Positions 59,871-64,000 of a stretch of DNA of 64,000 nt are shown here, piece by piece (the stretch's first letter is position 1; each line of letters begins with the position of its first letter). Source of the stretch: UBA4877 sp002399285 (GTDB taxonomy: Bacteria; Bacillota; Thermoanaerobacteria; Thermoanaerobacterales; UBA4877); assembly GCA_036771835.1 (NCBI GenBank), contig DAIPGN010000007.1, positions 57,665 through 121,664 on the forward strand. Direction: 5' to 3'. A program made the position numbers and the translations under genes. The notes under the pieces were generated by a model. It saw only the letters and a list, made by a program, of their open reading frames with translations. It was not told where the DNA came from and made no database searches.

Positions 59871-60858
59871 GGATATAGAGAAGAAGATCCTCTCTCCGTA
59901 TGCGGTCCTGAGCACGGATTCTGCGGGCAGGATCAGGCCGGAGGATAAGTGCGATATACGTACCGACTTTCAGAGGGACAGGGACAGGATAATACACTGT
60001 AAGGCATTCAGGAGGCTGAAGCATAAGACGCAGGTATTCATATCTCCCGAGGGTGACCATTATAGGACGAGGCTCACTCATACGCTGGAGGTTTCACAGA
60101 TCGCGAGGACCATAGCCCGCGGCTTGAGATTGAATGAAGACCTCACGGAGGCCATAGCCTTGGGACATGACCTTGGGCATACGCCCTTCGGACATACGGG
60201 CGAGTATGTGCTGAACAGGTTATCGCCGGCGGGGTTCAAACATAATGAGCAGAGTCTCAGGGTGGTAGACAAGCTGGAAGGCGGGGCAGGATTGAACCTT
60301 ACCTTCGAGGTCAGGGACGGGATACTGAACCATACCGGATCGGGGAAGCCGTCGACCTTGGAGGGGCGGGTGGTGCAGCTTTCAGACAGGATAGCATATA
60401 TAAACCATGATATCGACGACGCTCTGCGCGCGGGTATACTGACGCAGCAGGAGATCCCGCGGGACTGTCTTGAGGTACTGGGAGAGACCCACAGCAAAAG
60501 GATAAATACCATGGTCACCGATGTAATATTATACAGCCTTGACCGGCCGGAGGTATCCATGAGTGATGAGATAGGGCTCTATACGGATAAGCTGAGGGGT
60601 TTTATGTTTGATCGGGTATACAATATCTATGGGGCCAGGCCCGATGAAGACCGCGTAGAGAGGATCATCGAAAGCCTGTATAAATATTTTAAAGAACATC
60701 CCGGCGACCTGTCCGAGGAGTACAGGGAAATATGTGAACAAGAGGGAACCGACAGGGCAATATGTGATTATATTGCCGGGATGACCGATAACTATACTGT
60801 AAAGTGCTTTTTTGATATATTTGTACCTCGCGGGTGGAGAAGCAGCGAAAATTTTTAA
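59845..60858 (+). CDS. dgt: Deoxyguanosinetriphosphate triphosphohydrolase-like protein
   Basis: About 337 residues with the HD metal site: RLTHTLEV, then GHDLGHTPFGHTGE, and a later SDRIAYINHDIDDA. The family splits dNTPs to nucleoside and triphosphate. The ATG at 59845 follows GAGGGCGGTA inside the end of the preceding gene. The dgt-dnaG-rpoD order is common in clostridia. Confidence 0.92.
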   Translation: MLKIRETTEDIEKKILSPYAVLSTDSAGRIRPEDKCDIRTDFQRDRDRIIHCKAFRRLKHKTQVFISPEGDHYRTRLTHTLEVSQIARTIARGLRLNEDLTEAIALGHDLGHTPFGHTGEYVLNRLSPAGFKHNEQSLRVVDKLEGGAGLNLTFEVRDGILNHTGSGKPSTLEGRVVQLSDRIAYINHDIDDALRAGILTQQEIPRDCLEVLGETHSKRINTMVTDVILYSLDRPEVSMSDEIGLYTDKLRGFMFDRVYNIYGARPDEDRVERIIESLYKYFKEHPGDLSEEYREICEQEGTDRAICDYIAGMTDNYTVKCFFDIFVPRGWRSSENF

Positions 60859-60955
60859 CATTTTTTTAATAATTATTTAGCAGGATAAAAGATATTTTTG
60901 TCGAATACAAATAATCTAGTCATCAAAATACCGTCATGGAAATTGTGGTGATGAA

Positions 60956-62752
60956 ATGTCTATAGATCAGGATACGATAAATGAAGTCATAGAGAGGACT
61001 GACATAGTTGATATAATAAACGAATATACCCATATGACCCAAAAGGGAAAGAACTATATGGGGCTTTGCCCTTTTCATCATGAGAAGTCGCCTTCCTTCT
61101 CGGTAAGCCGTGAAAAGCAGCTGTATCATTGCTTCGGATGCGGAGCCAGCGGGAATGTGATAACCTTCGTAGAGAAAATGGAGAATGTTGATTTTCCAGG
61201 AGCCATTAAAATATTGGCTGACCGTGCGGGTATCGATATAGAGGAGAAAGACAATCCTCATTCACAGGAGATGGACCTTCTGTTTAAAATAAATTCGGCG
61301 GCCGGTCTGTACTTCTACAAGAACCTGTATACTGGGCAGGGAAGAGGAGCGCACGCCTATCTTGCAAACAGGGGCCTCAATGATGAAGACATAAAACGGT
61401 TCGGGATAGGATACTCGCTTCCAAGTTGGGACGGTCTCATTAGGCATCTGAACGCGAAGGGATACGGCAACGAGGTCATTGAGAAGGCGGGACTGATAAT
61501 AAAGGGCAAAAAGGGCTACTATGACAGATTCAGAAACAGAGTGATATTTCCTATTTTTAATCGGGAAGGAAGAGTGGCAGGTTTTGGCGGACGGGTCATG
61601 GATGACTCAAAACCAAAGTATCTCAATTCACCCGAAACAATGGTCTACAATAAACGGAAACTGTTGTACGGACTAAATATAGCCAAAAAGAGCAGGGAAA
61701 GGTCGCTTATAATAGTAGAGGGGTACATGGACTGTATCACACTGCAGAGGAGTGGCTTTCTAAACTCGGTCGCATCTCTGGGTACCTCACTTACGATGTC
61801 TCAAGCAAGGCTTCTGAAAAGATATGCCAATGAAGTGTATATCTGCTATGATTCCGATACTGCCGGGCAGGAAGCGACACTGCGCGGACTCAAGATTTTG
61901 GACAATCTCAGCATGAGGATAAAGATAATATCCATACCCGAAGGCAAGGATCCCGATGAGTTTATAAAACTGAACGGCAGCGATGCATTTTCACAATTGA
62001 TAGACGGCGCCGTAAACTACCGGGAATACCTGATCATGCGCGCGGCCCGGAAATATGATGCAGAAGACATAGACCAGAAGTCACAGTTTGTCAATCAGGC
62101 CGTAAAGATAATTGCAAATTTAGAGGATGAAGTAGAGGTAGAAGGTTATATCAAACTGATAAGCAGTATGAGCAAAGTATCGATAAATGCTGTGAGAGCA
62201 CAATATGATAAATTTGTCAATAGTAATTCAAATATTTTGCAGCCTAAAATGTATATAACTGGTAACAATAGAGATAATAGATACATGAATGAAAATTTTC
62301 AAAAAGAAATAGAGAATTCACCTAATGCATATATTAATGCAGAAAAAATAATCATCTATAATATATTGAAGAAGGGCGAGATCTTACCCGATATATATGA
62401 TAAGATCGATCCCGATATGTTTGAGGATGAGTTTATTAAGAGGGTTTATAATATAATCCATACTTTATATAAAAATAAGGAAGAGGTAAATGAAAATAGA
62501 ATATTGTCGGATCTGACCGGCGACGACCTGGGCAGGTTCCACGACCTGATGAATGGTGAGTATCCGATTAATATAGATGTAAATAAATTTATAGAAGATT
62601 TTTTGACCTACAAAAAGATGCAGACGCTCGAAAGAGATTTAATAGAGTCCAAAACGAAAAATGACAGTAAAACGGTAATGGAGCTTCAGAAGAAATTGAT
62701 AGGATACAGGCAGAGTTTAGCTGAAAGGGGATATTTCTATGTCAGAAAATAA
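60956..62752 (+). CDS. dnaG: DNA primase DnaG
   Basis: A 598-residue primase: zinc-binding domain (CPFHHEKSPSFSVS, HCFGCGASGN) at 1-100, the RNA polymerase core with the Toprim motif IIVEGYMDCI, and a C-terminal helicase-binding domain. It makes primers for lagging-strand synthesis. Overlaps rpoD by 14 bases. Confidence 0.97.
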   Translation: MSIDQDTINEVIERTDIVDIINEYTHMTQKGKNYMGLCPFHHEKSPSFSVSREKQLYHCFGCGASGNVITFVEKMENVDFPGAIKILADRAGIDIEEKDNPHSQEMDLLFKINSAAGLYFYKNLYTGQGRGAHAYLANRGLNDEDIKRFGIGYSLPSWDGLIRHLNAKGYGNEVIEKAGLIIKGKKGYYDRFRNRVIFPIFNREGRVAGFGGRVMDDSKPKYLNSPETMVYNKRKLLYGLNIAKKSRERSLIIVEGYMDCITLQRSGFLNSVASLGTSLTMSQARLLKRYANEVYICYDSDTAGQEATLRGLKILDNLSMRIKIISIPEGKDPDEFIKLNGSDAFSQLIDGAVNYREYLIMRAARKYDAEDIDQKSQFVNQAVKIIANLEDEVEVEGYIKLISSMSKVSINAVRAQYDKFVNSNSNILQPKMYITGNNRDNRYMNENFQKEIENSPNAYINAEKIIIYNILKKGEILPDIYDKIDPDMFEDEFIKRVYNIIHTLYKNKEEVNENRILSDLTGDDLGRFHDLMNGEYPINIDVNKFIEDFLTYKKMQTLERDLIESKTKNDSKTVMELQKKLIGYRQSLAERGYFYVRK

Positions 62753-63869
62753 CGATAATATAAAAACAGTTAAAGAGCTGATAAAGCTTGGAAAAGAAAA
62801 GGGTTCTCTCACCTTCAGTGAGATAAACAACGTTTTATCTCATGCGGACTTAAATTCGGATCAGATCGACAAAATTTATGATTCCTTTGAATCATTGGGA
62901 ATAGATATCGTAAATAACGATAATGACAGAGATTTGAATTCTACGGCGAATTTTGACGATGATGTTCCGATGGGAGAAATATCCGATATTGACGAGGTAT
63001 CGCCCGAAGAGACGCTGGATCTTTCCGTGCCCGAGGGCATAAGCATAGATGACCCTGTCCGTATGTATCTGAAGGAAATAGGAAAGATACCGCTTCTTTC
63101 TCCGGATGTGGAGATCGAGCTGGCAAAGAGGATAGAGGATGGCGATGAAGAAGCCAAAAAGAAGCTGGCTGAAGCTAATCTCAGGCTGGTCGTGAGCATT
63201 GCCAAAAGGTATGTGGGAAGAGGAATGCTTTTTCTCGACCTGATACAGGAGGGCAATCTCGGACTGATAAAAGCCGTAGAGAAATTTGATTACAGGAAGG
63301 GTTTCAAGTTCAGCACTTACGCTACTTGGTGGATCAGGCAGGCCATTACCCGGGCCATAGCGGACCAGGCGCGTACGATAAGGATACCGGTCCATATGGT
63401 GGAGACGATAAACAGGTTTATAAGGGTTTCGAGACAGCTGCTGCAGCAGCTCGGCAGAGAACCTACCCCGGAGGAGATAGCCGATGAAATGGGCGTGACC
63501 GTGGATAAGGTCAGGGAGATAATGAAGATAGCTCAGGAACCCGTGTCTCTGGAAACGCCTATAGGCGAGGAAGAGGACAGCCATCTCGGGGACTTTATTC
63601 CCGACGACGATGCTCCGGCTCCGGCGGACGCCGCCACATTCCTGATGCTCAAGGAGCAGCTCAAGGAGGTTTTGGATACTCTGACGCCGAGAGAGGAGAA
63701 GGTATTGAGACTCAGGTTCGGCCTAGACGACGGCAGGGCGAGGACGCTTGAAGAGGTAGGCAAGGAATTCAACGTGACCCGGGAGAGGATACGGCAGATA
63801 GAGGCGAAGGCACTTCGTAAGCTTAGGCATCCGAGCAGGAGCAAAAAATTAAAGGATTTCTTGGAATGA
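62739..63869 (+). CDS. rpoD: RNA polymerase primary sigma factor SigA/RpoD
   Basis: A 376-residue sigma-70. Region 1.1 (residues 1-80), 1.2 (DPVRMYLKEIGKIPLLS), 2 (FSTYATWWIRQAITRAIADQ), 3 and 4.2 (VTRERIRQIEAKALRKLRHP). It reads TTGACA-TATAAT promoters like those listed here. It shares a transcript with dnaG but not with rpsU. Confidence 0.98.
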   Translation: MSENNDNIKTVKELIKLGKEKGSLTFSEINNVLSHADLNSDQIDKIYDSFESLGIDIVNNDNDRDLNSTANFDDDVPMGEISDIDEVSPEETLDLSVPEGISIDDPVRMYLKEIGKIPLLSPDVEIELAKRIEDGDEEAKKKLAEANLRLVVSIAKRYVGRGMLFLDLIQEGNLGLIKAVEKFDYRKGFKFSTYATWWIRQAITRAIADQARTIRIPVHMVETINRFIRVSRQLLQQLGREPTPEEIADEMGVTVDKVREIMKIAQEPVSLETPIGEEEDSHLGDFIPDDDAPAPADAATFLMLKEQLKEVLDTLTPREEKVLRLRFGLDDGRARTLEEVGKEFNVTRERIRQIEAKALRKLRHPSRSKKLKDFLE

Positions 63870-63898
63870 AGCTTACTATTTCGTAGGCTTTTTCTTTT
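63870..63898 (+). terminator. Terminator of dnaG-rpoD
   Basis: AGCTTAC pairs with GTAGGCT (one G-U) around TATTTC, followed by TTTTCTTTT. It starts right after the stop codon. Confidence 0.85.
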
Positions 63899-63904
63899 GC
63901 ATTA

Positions 63905-63933
63905 TTGACAAATGGAATTTCGTGCTATATAAT
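63905..63933 (+). promoter_or_regulatory. Consensus promoter of the tRNA-Asn gene
   Basis: Perfect TTGACA at 63905-63910, a 17-base spacer and perfect TATAAT at 63928-63933, 15 bases before the tRNA. Confidence 0.92.
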
Positions 63934-63948
63934 AACATTTGTCAGTGT

Positions 63949-64000
63949 TCCTCAGTAGCTCAATGGTGGAGCGACCGGCTGTTAACCGGTAGGTTGCAGG
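63949..64000 (+). tRNA. tRNA-Asn, anticodon GTT, cut by the window end
   Basis: The acceptor 5' strand TCCTCAG, the D arm GCTCAATGGTGGAGC, the anticodon arm ACCGG-CTGTTAA-CCGGT with GTT at 63981-63983 and the start of the T arm (GCAGG) are visible. The 3' end lies beyond the window. A tRNA cluster may follow. Confidence 0.93.

Overview
The window is a continuous stretch of housekeeping chromosome from an endospore-forming, low-to-mid GC Gram-positive bacterium, most likely an anaerobic member of class Clostridia. The reasons are: spore genes (gpr, spoIIP, yqfC, yqfD, a GerMN lipoprotein, Spo0E-like and Spo0B-like proteins); T-box leaders on leuS and glyQS; a CIRCE element before hrcA; strong AGGAGG-type ribosome binding sites with many TTG and GTG starts; an L27 with the N-terminal extension cut by the protease Prp; and a complete selenocysteine system. 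I cannot name the species. I saw no prophage, insertion sequence or CRISPR array.

Layout. 1-5.6 kb: end of rodA, mgsA, a membrane-anchored M23 protein in the SpoIVFA position, a radical SAM/DUF2344 pair and ribonuclease G. 5.6-11.6 kb: rplU-prp-rpmA, a Spo0B-like domain, obg, yhbY, nadD, yqeK, an LCP protein and rsfS. 11.6-16.4 kb: T-box plus leuS, a PAS/HTH regulator and a D,D-carboxypeptidase on the minus strand. 16.4-22.5 kb: comEA, then selD-selA-selB, a germination-type lipoprotein and tRNA-Sec. selD is itself a selenoprotein gene with an in-frame TGA, so the factor that makes selenophosphate depends on its own product. 22.5-28.7 kb is the most accessory part: small holin-like and rubredoxin-like proteins, a PgpA-like protein, an alanyl-tRNA editing protein, a Spo0E-like protein, and a manganese riboswitch (yybP-ykoY type) in front of a P-type cation ATPase, followed by an ECF transporter subunit.

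28.7-35.7 kb: remnant of a beta-lactamase-fold hydrolase, comEC, holA, a repeat element, rpsT, a YvlD-like membrane protein, gpr, spoIIP. 35.8-46.6 kb: lepA-hemW, the hrcA-grpE-dnaK-dnaJ heat-shock operon continuing into prmA, mtaB and a HIT protein, then rpsU. 46.6-55.1 kb: a second diverged copy of the repeat, nfeD-floA with two unknown genes, yqfC-yqfD-phoH-ybeY-cdd-era, yqzL, recO. 55.1-64 kb: T-box plus glyQS, a CcpN-like regulator with the PPDK regulatory protein, dgt, dnaG, rpoD and the 5' part of a tRNA-Asn gene.

The points most worth a second look are the self-dependent selD with its two candidate SECIS hairpins, a Shine-Dalgarno site locked in inverted repeats before the M23 gene, a hairpin covering the spoIIP start region, the Spo0E-like gene placed against the manganese riboswitch, the internally deleted hydrolase before comEC, the repeat family, and a likely AUU start in the CcpN-like gene.
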